This document shows positions 1 to 5,792 of a stretch of DNA of 6,282 nt, one piece after another (the first letter of the stretch is position 1; the number at the start of each line of letters is the position of its first letter). The DNA is from Candidatus Solincola jinzensis (GTDB taxonomy: Bacteria > Actinomycetota > Geothermincolia > Geothermincolales > RBG-13-55-18). Made by a program: the position numbers and the translations under genes. The stretch spans positions 1 through 6,282 of the forward strand of contig JACVJG010000187.1 of assembly GCA_015711875.1 (NCBI GenBank). Direction: 5' to 3'. The notes beneath the pieces were generated by a model. It did no database searches, was not told where the DNA came from, and saw nothing but the letters and a program-made list of their open reading frames with translations.

Positions 1-1439
1 AGAGATGGGATATCCTGGGGCGCCAGCGCCCGCAGGTCAGGCGTGGTGGCAAGGCGGAAGGTGCCCATGACGCAGATGAGCACGATGAATCCATACACCA
101 CCACCACCGCGCCGGGGCGGTGCTGAGAAAGCGAGGCGAGCCCGCCCAGGGCGCGGTCGATGCGCCGGTTGTTGCGGGGCGAGAATATCTCCACTCCCCG
201 AGGGGCCACGGACCCTTTGCGCATGCGCCTTTCCTCGCGCAGGATCATGAGGGCGGGCAGGAAGGTCACGCTGAAGAGGAAACATACCCCGATTCCGGCC
301 GCGGACATGATGCCGAACTCCCGCAGGATGTCGAAATCGGAGAGAAGGAAGGAGGAGAACCCGAAGACGGTGGTGATGCAGGCGAGAAATACCGCCACCC
401 CCACGGTCAATACGGATTTATAGGCCGCGACCCTTGGGCGGTGTTCGACGCCGAACTCCTCATAGAAGCGCCCCATCATGTAGACCACGTTGCCCAAGCT
501 TATCCCCAGCACCAGAGGGCCGATGATGGCCGAGATCACCGTGAACGGGTATCCCACCCATCCCATGAGCCCGTATATCCAGATGGTTGAGAGCACGATC
601 ACCGCCAACGGCAGGGCCACGTCGGTAAACCTCTGGAAGGTGATGAAGAGCAGGGTGACCAACACGATCAGCGCCAGCACCGCCAGCAGCCAGGTGCTGG
701 AATAGACGTACTCCTCCAGGTCTTTGTCGATGGAGGGATCCCCGCTCACGTAAACGGTGGCCGGAACCTCGCCGCCCTCGAAATAGGAATGGAAAAAACC
801 CTCCATCCTGGTCGCCAGGGCCTTGCGCTGGGGCGAATCGAGGTCGGGATTGATCTTGATGATTATCTGCGCGTATCTACCGTCATCGGAAAGCAAAGCC
901 TGGCCCTTCTTTTCCACCGTCCACTTGTGCGCCACGGGGTTGGCCAGATAGGTGGCCACGCCCTCCTCGATGACCTGCTCGAAGGGAATGACGCGTGAGG
1001 GATCCGCCGGATCGGGCACCTGCGTGCCCTCCCCGAACCTCAGGATGGTAGCGATATCGCTGACCAGAGGCCCGTACTGCTTTTTCGCCTCGCTCAGCGC
1101 GTTGCGCGCGAAAGCGGTGAGGTAGTGCTCCATGTACACGTAACTGTTCTCGCCCACCGCCTCCGCCAGCTCGTCCTCCAGAAGGAGGAACTTCTTGATC
1201 ATGGGATACGAGAGCAGCGAATCGCTTTCCACCACGGGCGTCTCCAGGGTGGTCCCCCCGAAGAGCTCGTTCACCTGGCGAAGGGTACGCGAGGTCTCGT
1301 ACTTGCTGGGGATCAGGTCCTTCTGACCCGCCCGCACCTCGAGGAAGGATATGCCCACCGCCACCGGTATGGTGATCAGCAGGCAGACGGCGACCACCGT
1401 AACGGCGTGGTCCCTGCAGAGCCGCGCGAAAAAACCCAT
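1..1439 (-). CDS. RND/MMPL-family exporter (HAE3-like), N-terminal part, truncated by window edge
   Basis: One open frame runs from an ATG at 1437-1439 to the left edge (479 codons and two bases) without a stop. A strong GGGAGGG ribosome site (1446-1453, six bases before the ATG) supports this start. The topology is that of one RND half: a first membrane segment at about residues 10-33, a large extracytoplasmic loop to about 247, then five segments at about 248-268, 273-293, 297-321, 344-365 and 373-399. After a cytoplasmic linker, residues 442-463 look like TM7, the start of the second half. Motifs include SGDPSIDKDLEEY before TM2 and GRFYEEF after TM4, both typical of the hydrophobe/amphiphile efflux-3 and MmpL group. 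Such proteins move lipids or hydrophobic compounds across the cytoplasmic membrane using proton flow; the substrate here is unknown. The acidic pair usual in TM4 is replaced by Gly316-Asn317. The family is sure, the substrate is not. Confidence 0.93.
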   Translation of the reverse strand, partial: MGFFARLCRDHAVTVVAVCLLITIPVAVGISFLEVRAGQKDLIPSKYETSRTLRQVNELFGGTTLETPVVESDSLLSYPMIKKFLLLEDELAEAVGENSYVYMEHYLTAFARNALSEAKKQYGPLVSDIATILRFGEGTQVPDPADPSRVIPFEQVIEEGVATYLANPVAHKWTVEKKGQALLSDDGRYAQIIIKINPDLDSPQRKALATRMEGFFHSYFEGGEVPATVYVSGDPSIDKDLEEYVYSSTWLLAVLALIVLVTLLFITFQRFTDVALPLAVIVLSTIWIYGLMGWVGYPFTVISAIIGPLVLGISLGNVVYMMGRFYEEFGVEHRPRVAAYKSVLTVGVAVFLACITTVFGFSSFLLSDFDILREFGIMSAAGIGVCFLFSVTFLPALMILREERRMRKGSVAPRGVEIFSPRNNRRIDRALGGLASLSQHRPGAVVVVYGFIVLICVMGTFRLATTPDLRALAPQDIPS

Positions 1440-1487
1440 CCCGTATCCCTCCCGGCACGAAAGAGGGTGGTCCGCCTTTTATCGTCA

Positions 1488-1493
1488 TTTATA
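1488..1493 (-). promoter_or_regulatory. Possible -10 box (TATAAA) for the RND exporter gene
   Basis: Read on the minus strand, TATAAA lies about 50 bases before the exporter ATG in a small AT-rich patch within GC-rich DNA. No convincing -35 hexamer sits 16-18 bases upstream (CCTACG at 17). The position is reasonable for a promoter, but the call rests on the hexamer and local composition only. Confidence 0.22.
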
Positions 1494-1826
1494 TGAAAAC
1501 CTTCGCTCTCCGTAGGTTACCTTCCTTCCGGCAAAGCGGCAACCCCGTGTGCTGGTTTGCGCCGGTTCACTGCATCGCGGACACATCATCCCTATCCCCG
1601 CTCCCTCACCCCCAAACCCGGGTGAATGCCCTCTTGCCTTGACCAGGGCGAGGCAAAGCGAACATATGGATACCCGTGCTTTTCTCTCGCGATCTCCTCC
1701 CTCCATCGCCGGCATGGATACAGGAGGAGTGTCCCAAAGGGATGGCGTGTCGCGGGCCTCCCACCGTCACGAGCGGCTTTCCCCGGCTTCCTGTATGACC
1801 GCCTATGTCGCCTCGTGCGGCGTCGG

Positions 1827-1835
1827 TGTTAGAAT
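1827..1835 (+). promoter_or_regulatory. Possible extended -10 promoter (TGTTAGAAT) upstream of the acyl-CoA synthetase
   Basis: TG, one base, then TAGAAT (five of six matches to TATAAT) forms an extended -10 element in an AT-rich patch (1829-1846) within very GC-rich DNA. The -35 region at 1806-1812 is poor, which extended -10 promoters can tolerate. A start near 1842 would give a leader of about 270 bases before the ATG at 2112. No experimental support; the strand is chosen from the element and the downstream gene. Confidence 0.3.
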
Positions 1836-1880
1836 ATTTCATATCGGAAAAGACGCTTTCATCCCCGAGGTGGAATGCTC

Positions 1881-1901
1881 TTCTGCGGCGAAAACGCAGA
1901 A
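1881..1901 (+). other. Perfect 7-bp stem-loop in the putative leader of the acyl-CoA synthetase
   Basis: TTCTGCG (1881-1887) and CGCAGAA (1895-1901) are exact inverted copies around a GCGAAAA loop. A CCCC/GGGG pairing (1904-1907 with 1915-1918) and the 12-base palindrome TCCGCGCGCGGA (1932-1943) follow closely. Together they suggest a folded 5' leader or an operator cluster. I do not recognise the conserved core of any known riboswitch class, and no U-tract follows, so this is not a clear attenuator. Confidence 0.35.
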
Positions 1902-2111
1902 ACCCCCGGTGCATGGGGAACGTCGGATTTCTCCGCGCGCGGAAAAGGGCAAAAGGGGGCGGGCGATGGCGGCGGCCTCGCAGGTCAGGGTGGAGCCTTT
2001 CGCCGCCTCCGCGCGGCCTGCCGCACCAGGCCAGGACGTAAGCCCCGGGAGATGAACGTGCCCTGGCGGCGCGCCAGCCTTTTGTGAAGGGAACATGATG
2101 GGGGAGACCAT

Positions 2112-3597
2112 ATGACGGCGCTTACCGACATCCTCGACAACGCGGTGCGGGCCTTTCCGGAGTTCGAGGTCCTTTTCTTTGAGGAACGCGCGTACACCAA
2201 TCTCGAGATGGACCGCCGTTCATACCGTATCGCTAACGCCCTTTATGAGCTGGGCATGGCGCCAGGAGAGGTTCTACTGGCGCATATGGAGAACTGCCCC
2301 GACTTTTTCTCCCTTTTCGCCGCCAGCGCCAGAGCGGGGATCGTCTTCTGTCCCACCATGTTCCTGCTCAGCGCCGAGGAGGTTTCCTGGGTAGTCGAGC
2401 ACTCGGGCGCCTCCTGCCTGGTGACCACGCCGGGGCTGCTCGCCAAGGTAAAGCTGGCAGCTCCCGGGTTGTTCTCGCGCGGGCGCGTCATCCTGGCCGC
2501 GGGCGGGCCGGAACCAGGGACGCTGTCCCTCGAGGAGCTCGTGGCCGACCAGCCGGAGACCCTCTCGCACGGCCCTTCCCTCGGGGACGACGGGCAAACC
2601 CAAAGGGGTACTGCTATCCCATGGCAACATAGGCAGCAATGTGCGCGCCATCGCCGCCTCCAACCGCATAACCAGGGACGAGACGGCGCTTTCCGCCTTG
2701 CCCCTTTCCCATTCCTTCGGGCTGACCACCTCGCTTCTCCCCGCCCTCTGCGGCATGAAGAGCGTCCTTTTGCCCTGGTTCGACGCCGAAAAGGTGCTTG
2801 CTTACACCGAGAGGTTCCACGTGCGCACCATCCCCGGCGTCCCGGCCATGTTCATCCAGCTCCTCAACCACCCCCACGCGCAGCGCTACAACACCAGAAG
2901 TTGGAAACGCCTGCAAAGCGGGGCGGCCCCCTTGCCTCCGGAGGTGCTGAGGGCGTTCCACGACAAATTCGGCATCTACCTCTACGAAGGGTACGGGCTC
3001 ACCGAGGCTTCCCCGGTGGTAAGCTGCCAGACGCCTTATATCCCCTTCAAGGCGGGGTCGGTCGGGCTACCCATCGAGGGCGTCGAGGTCGCCGTGAGGG
3101 ACGACTTCGAGCGCGAGCTCCCGGCCGGCAGCCCTGGCGAGATAACGGTGCGCGGGCCCAACGTGATGAAGGGGTACCTGAACGACCCCGAGGAGAGCGA
3201 GCGCGCACTACGTGGCGGCTGGCTGCATACCGGCGATATCGGATATCTGGACGAGGACGGTTACCTCTATATCGTCGAGCGCAAGAAGGACCTCATCATC
3301 AGCGGAGGCTTCAACCTCTATCCCTCGGAGGTCGAGGAGGTCCTTGAGCGGCATCCCGCGGTGGCCGAGGCGGCGGTGGTGGGAGAGCCGGACCCCATCC
3401 GGGGAGAGGTGGTTCACGCCTTCGTGGTCAAGTCGGAGGGGATGGAAGTAAGCGAGCGCGAGCTGATAGATTTCACCCGCGGCCACCTCGTTTATTACAA
3501 ATGCCCGCAGCGCGTCACCTTCCTCAAGCAGATGCCGCGCGGCCTGCTGGGAAAGCCCTCGCGCCGCGCGCTGCGCGATCTCCTGGCCGAGCGCTAA
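2112..3597 (+). pseudogene. Long-chain fatty acyl-CoA synthetase (FadD-like), frame-disrupted at the P-loop
   Basis: This family activates fatty acids with ATP, then CoA, in the cytoplasm. The start at 2112 follows GGGGAG (2101-2106). Residues 1-160 (to 2591) read as the N-terminal domain in one frame, ending SLGDD. From 2581 the homology continues in another frame: SGTTGKPKG (2581-2607, ATP-binding loop), LPLSHSFGLT, YGLTE (2992-3006), HTGD (3226-3237), ERKKDLIISGG (3277-3309) and GLLGK with the C-terminal catalytic-type lysine (3553-3555), stopping at 3595-3597. The family's segment between the Asp pair and the SGTTG loop (usually xAxxxYT) is absent. Restoring about 32 bases would rejoin the frames and give about 505 aa, the normal length. 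The first frame stays open to 3347 but is not homologous there. As read, the gene cannot make the intact enzyme. A start at GTG 2641 would lack the whole ATP loop. Substrate chain length is not predictable. Confidence 0.88.
2580..2591 (+). other. Deletion junction in the acyl-CoA synthetase (TCGGGGACGAC read in two frames)
   Basis: The same 11 bases (2581-2591) encode the end of SLGDD in the upstream frame and the start of SGTT in the downstream frame. Both are expected family sequences about ten codons apart. The simplest reading is that an intact allele held two copies of this 11-mer (possibly 13 with a preceding CC) and that slippage or recombination removed one copy plus the segment between. 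With a standard seven-residue spacer the loss would be 32 bases, which matches the observed frame change. The size is inferred, not seen. Confidence 0.6.
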
Positions 3598-3691
3598 CGT
3601 GGGCGCTGGGCGGGAAGAGGGCAAAGCGCTCGCCAAGTCCTTAACCCACCGCATATACGGGCACATCCAGCGGCGCCGCACACAGCGGGTA

Positions 3692-3754
3692 AATGTGGGG
3701 ATGAAGGACGCAAACCGCTGCCTGCCACCGGCGCTCTTGCCTTGATCCCACATT
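3692..3754 (+). terminator. Imperfect inverted repeat, possible terminator after the acyl-CoA synthetase
   Basis: AATGTGGG (3692-3699) pairs exactly with CCCACATT (3747-3754). After a one-base bulge the stem continues with AT/AT and AAGG/CCTT (inner arms 3704-3707 and 3740-3743), leaving a loop of about 32 bases. It lies about 95 bases after the stop codon in a convergent gap. No T-run follows on either strand, so factor-independent termination is doubtful; an RNA-stabilising or bidirectional stem is equally possible. Confidence 0.3.
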
Positions 3755-3917
3755 CATGCCCACTCATGAGATGCTCGGACCCCCACAAAATACCACCCAC
3801 GGCTATACCCCCAATATCTGACCGCTTTGCACCTAATGGGGCCATGGCCAGCATTCACTCCCCCTGACATGGAAGACCCTGGAATATTGAGGGAGGGAAC
3901 GACGCTCGGCACTTACT

Positions 3918-3923
3918 TATAAT
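3918..3923 (+). promoter_or_regulatory. Isolated perfect -10 hexamer (TATAAT) in the convergent gap
   Basis: TATAAT is exact and rare in this GC-rich sequence. No -35 stands at the right distance: the nearest TTGAGG (3887-3892) is 25 bases away. Any transcript would run rightward into the PanE-like gene as antisense. The hexamer alone is weak evidence. Confidence 0.2.
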
Positions 3924-3950
3924 GACTGCTAGAGCCGGAGCGCAATCAAG

Positions 3951-3980
3951 GGCGACCACGAAAAAGGCGAAGGGGTCGCC
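3951..3980 (-). terminator. 7-bp inverted repeat, possible terminator after the PanE-like gene
   Basis: GGCGACC (3951-3957) and GGTCGCC (3974-3980) are exact inverted copies around a 16-base loop, about 95 bases beyond the stop of the leftward gene. There is no U-tract in the minus-strand direction. It could be a weak or factor-assisted terminator, or incidental. Confidence 0.25.
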
Positions 3981-4074
3981 ACCCGGCGTTTCTCGTCATG
4001 ACCGCCACCCTTACCTGGACGGGGCCGCCCTTGCCTTTACGACAACCCTGCCACCTTTATTGAGGCCTATGACC

Positions 4075-5046
4075 TCACTGCAGGGACATGCCCCTGTTCT
4101 CCTCCACCCGCCTCATCAGCTCCCTCACCGCCGCCTCGCCCGGGCGGTGCCTCCCGCCCTCGATCTCCCTGAGCAGGGTGAGCATGGCTCCATGCACGGG
4201 CACCGGCACTCCGGAGCCGCGCGCCGTCTCCACGATGCGACCGCTCATCCATGCGACCTCCGTCGCCCTGCCCGCCAGGGCCTGCCTTAGCATGGGGGGC
4301 CTCAGCCTCTCCCAGACCGCCTCCCTCCACGGCGAATCCTGCGGCGGCAATTCCACCCCCACCGCCGACGCGGCCGCCCGGCATTCCTCCGTCGCCTCGC
4401 GGCACAGCTTGTCCAGGCGCTCGTCAAGGCGAGCCTCTCTGGGCGCGCTGCCCGCCACGGCACAGATCCCGCTCACTGACGCCGCGCTTTGCAGGCGCAG
4501 CCAGGCAACGGCGTCGATATCCGGTGCCGGTTCCACCTCGCACGGGCATACCTCGGCAAAAGCCGACGAGAGGTCCGCGAGCGCCCTCGCCTTCTCACTT
4601 CCGAACCATCCCAGCCGCAGGGCCTCGAGACCCTCGACCTCCACCACTCCCGTGGGGGCCTCCTCGGCGGAAACCCAGGCCAGGGCGGCGATGGCCCTTT
4701 CCGCTCCCACCAGCGAGGCGAGCTCCGCCGCCGCGAAACCCTCCTGCAGCGAAAGATAGCGCGTGTCCCGGTGCACGAACGGGCTCAGCGGGCGCAAGGC
4801 CTCTCCCGTCATCCCGGCTTCCACCGCCAGCACCATGACATCGTAGGCAGCCGGCGCCGTCCCCTCCTCGACCGGAACCGGTGCCCAGTGACCCTCGACG
4901 GCCCCCCGCAGGACTATTCCCTCCTCCCGCAGGCGGCGCGACCGCTCCTCGCGCCGCTCGTAGATCACCACCTCCACGCCGGCGCGGTGCAGTAGATATG
5001 CCGCCAGGCTTCCCATGGCGCCCCCGCCTATGACCGCCACCCTCAT
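4075..5046 (-). CDS. Ketopantoate reductase-like (ApbA/PanE fold) oxidoreductase, atypical active site
   Basis: The start is the ATG at 5044-5046 after AGGAGG (5052-5057); the frame is open further upstream, but only as antisense of dodecin. The 323-residue product has the family's usual length and two-domain plan: an N-terminal Rossmann domain with MRVAVIGGGAMGS (dinucleotide loop GGGAMG, residues 7-12) and a helical C-terminal domain. In E. coli PanE this fold reduces ketopantoate with NADPH for pantothenate and CoA synthesis. The usual VKA reads VEA (75-77), QNG reads QEG (101-103), and the WxKLxxNxxxN helix reads WLRLQSAASVS (182-192), so catalytic Lys becomes Arg184 and both Asn are lost. 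The later Glu is kept (TEVAWMSG, Glu263). The fold and NAD(P) binding are likely, but ketopantoate as substrate is doubtful. No pantothenate gene is adjacent. A paralogue with a different keto or imino substrate is my best inference. Confidence 0.88.
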   Translation of the reverse strand: MRVAVIGGGAMGSLAAYLLHRAGVEVVIYERREERSRRLREEGIVLRGAVEGHWAPVPVEEGTAPAAYDVMVLAVEAGMTGEALRPLSPFVHRDTRYLSLQEGFAAAELASLVGAERAIAALAWVSAEEAPTGVVEVEGLEALRLGWFGSEKARALADLSSAFAEVCPCEVEPAPDIDAVAWLRLQSAASVSGICAVAGSAPREARLDERLDKLCREATEECRAAASAVGVELPPQDSPWREAVWERLRPPMLRQALAGRATEVAWMSGRIVETARGSGVPVPVHGAMLTLLREIEGGRHRPGEAAVRELMRRVEENRGMSLQ

Positions 5047-5175
5047 CGTTCCCTCCTCTCCATCGCTCGCCGCGATTCCTGTTCGTCCCTTTGCGCGCCA
5101 CGCCCCGGCGCGACCCGACAGGCCCATGACCCTGCCCTCCGCAACAGAAGGGGGCCCAAAGGTCATCCACCACCG

Positions 5176-5181
5176 ATTGTA
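5176..5181 (-). promoter_or_regulatory. Possible -10 box (TACAAT) for the PanE-like gene
   Basis: Read on the minus strand, TACAAT (five of six to TATAAT) lies about 130 bases before the ATG at 5046. TTGCGG (5197-5202 on minus) is 15 bases upstream of it, a short spacing with a partial -35 match. Weak but the best candidate in the gap. Confidence 0.25.
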
Positions 5182-5338
5182 ATGCCCGGCTCCTTGCCGC
5201 AAAAAGCGGTGACAGGGAGGGGGATGCGCAGGCACCCAGGCCATGGCGAAAACACAGGGCTCGGTCGCAACCAACCCGCTGGCGGAGGTAAAAGCTGGCC
5301 GCGCGGGAGGTCCAGGTGGTCGCGGAGCCGCATGGGGA

Positions 5339-5362
5339 CGCCGCCAACCCGCGGTGGCGGCG
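5339..5362 (+). other. 8-bp inverted repeat upstream of dodecin
   Basis: CGCCGCCA (5339-5346) and TGGCGGCG (5355-5362) are exact inverted copies around an 8-base loop, about 70 bases before the dodecin ATG. It could be an operator or a leader stem. In GC-rich DNA such repeats also arise by chance. Confidence 0.3.
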
Positions 5363-5430
5363 ATGTTTGCTTCGCGGAAAAGCTGGAAAGACTGTCTCTT
5401 AGGGGCGGTAACATGAGGAAAGGGGGAGAG

Positions 5431-5646
5431 ATGAGCGACAGCGTGTACAAGATCATCGAGGTGGTGGGCTCCAGCCCGAACTCCTGGGAGGACGCGGCCC
5501 GCAACGCGGTGGAGACCGCGGCCAAATCCCTCACCGACCTGCGCATAGCGGAGATCGCCGAGCTGGATATGCGGGTCGAGGAGGGCAAGGTCACCGCCTA
5601 CCGCGCGCGGGTCAAGATATCCTTCAAATACCACGAGGAAGACTGA
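5431..5646 (+). CDS. Dodecin family flavin-binding protein
   Basis: The 71-residue product has the length and layout of dodecin: a first strand VYKIIEVVGSSP, a helix NSWEDAARNAVETAA carrying the conserved Trp near residue 20 of this protein, and two long strands with EGKVTAYRARVKISFKY at the C-terminus. Dodecins assemble into hollow dodecamers in the cytoplasm that bind stacked flavins (FMN, riboflavin or lumichrome) and buffer free flavin. I chose the ATG at 5431, after the purine-rich AGGGGGAGAG, because it puts the first strand where the family begins. An in-frame ATG at 5413 would add six residues and has a poorer ribosome site (AGGGGCGG). The gene stands alone, diverging from the PanE-like gene and converging on the transpeptidase. 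No promoter is clear upstream, and nothing looks damaged. Confidence 0.93.
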   Translation: MSDSVYKIIEVVGSSPNSWEDAARNAVETAAKSLTDLRIAEIAELDMRVEEGKVTAYRARVKISFKYHEED

Positions 5647-5660
5647 GGGCGGACGCCCTC
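5645..5660 (+). terminator. Stem-loop overlapping the dodecin stop codon
   Basis: GAGGGC (5645-5650) and GCCCTC (5655-5660) pair exactly around GGAC (a seventh C-G-type pair can shrink the loop to two bases). The left arm begins inside the TGA stop. There is no following T-run, as is common for GC-rich bacterial terminators, so this is a candidate 3' stabiliser or weak terminator. Confidence 0.38.
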
Positions 5661-5760
5661 CATTCCTCCCGCACCGCGTCGCCATATCCGGATCGCCAAC
5701 ACGCGGCGGCGGTGCTCGACGGCAAGTGTTCACCGTAGCGCTGGCCTGCGGCATCTCGGC

Positions 5761-5792
5761 GCGGCGGCGGATGAGCTACTGTCCGCCGCCGC
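5761..5792 (-). terminator. Perfect 11-bp GC-rich stem-loop enclosing the transpeptidase stop codon
   Basis: GCGGCGGCGGA (5761-5771) and TCCGCCGCCGC (5782-5792) are exact inverted copies around a 10-base loop that contains the minus-strand stop codon (5776-5778). It is the strongest hairpin in the window. It sits between convergent genes, 115 bases after the dodecin stop, so it could end transcription from both sides. No U-tract follows on either strand. Confidence 0.45.

Larger units (their letters stand above)
1440..2111. other. Divergent intergenic region, no convincing gene
   Basis: This 672-base stretch separates the leftward exporter from the rightward acyl-CoA synthetase. Several frames stay open on both strands, but their translations are rich in Arg, Gly, Pro and Ser, show no family motif, and lack a well-spaced ribosome site with an ATG. 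It holds weak promoter-like elements (1488-1493 minus; 1827-1835 plus) and, in its right half, a set of short inverted repeats: 1606-1625 (TCACCC/GGGTGA), 1881-1901, 1904-1918 (CCCC/GGGG) and the palindrome 1932-1943. It probably carries promoters and leaders for both genes. Confidence 0.6.
3598..4074. other. Convergent intergenic region, no convincing gene
   Basis: This 477-base gap lies between the ends of the rightward acyl-CoA synthetase and the leftward PanE-like gene. Its middle (about 3740-3930) looks less GC-rich than the flanking genes. Short open frames on either strand show no family motif and no well-placed ribosome site. It contains an imperfect inverted repeat (3692-3754), a 7-bp inverted repeat (3951-3980) and an isolated TATAAT (3918-3923). 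A transcription-end region is expected here, and degraded DNA is possible. Confidence 0.6.
5047..5430. other. Divergent intergenic region between the PanE-like gene and dodecin
   Basis: This 384-base stretch has open frames on both strands, but they only extend the flanking genes and match no family. It holds a possible minus-strand -10 box (5176-5181) and an 8-bp inverted repeat (5339-5362). I see no small gene in it. It should contain promoters for both neighbours. Confidence 0.55.

Noticed and set aside
883..1488. Minus-strand open frame of 201 codons
   Set aside because: It overlaps the exporter in another frame. Its translation is rich in Gly, Arg and His without motifs, whereas the exporter frame gives continuous RND homology and has the ribosome site.
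1485..1715. Minus-strand 76-codon frame with a CPRC motif, considered as a zinc-ribbon fragment
   Set aside because: There is only one Cys pair plus scattered Cys, no good ribosome site, and no pattern beyond chance.
1722..2055. Possible small gene after AGGAGG (1722-1727) in the divergent gap
   Set aside because: The next ATG is 14 bases away and the GTG only one base away, both poor spacings. The translation shows no motif or coding-like composition.
2580..2610. Programmed ribosomal frameshift in the acyl-CoA synthetase
   Set aside because: There is no slippery heptamer, and a shift would still omit the conserved segment before SGTTG. A deletion explains the data better.
2592..3347. Continuation of the first acyl-CoA synthetase frame as a 411-residue protein
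   Set aside because: After 2591 this frame is Arg/Pro-rich and lacks all adenylate-forming motifs, which lie in the neighbouring frame. It is open only because of GC-rich codon bias.
3208..3753. Minus-strand open frame of 181 codons antisense to the acyl-CoA synthetase
   Set aside because: It mirrors the strongly conserved A7-A10 region, has no family motif of its own, and is a codon-bias shadow.
5182..5430. N-terminal extension of dodecin from an upstream ATG
   Set aside because: The extra 83 residues are Arg/Gly-rich and foreign to the family, and the 71-residue form matches dodecin length exactly.
5047..5754. Extended 559-residue version of the PanE-like protein
   Set aside because: The extension is antisense to dodecin and the intergenic gap. 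The Rossmann start MRVAVIGGG with AGGAGG just before it fixes the start at 5046.
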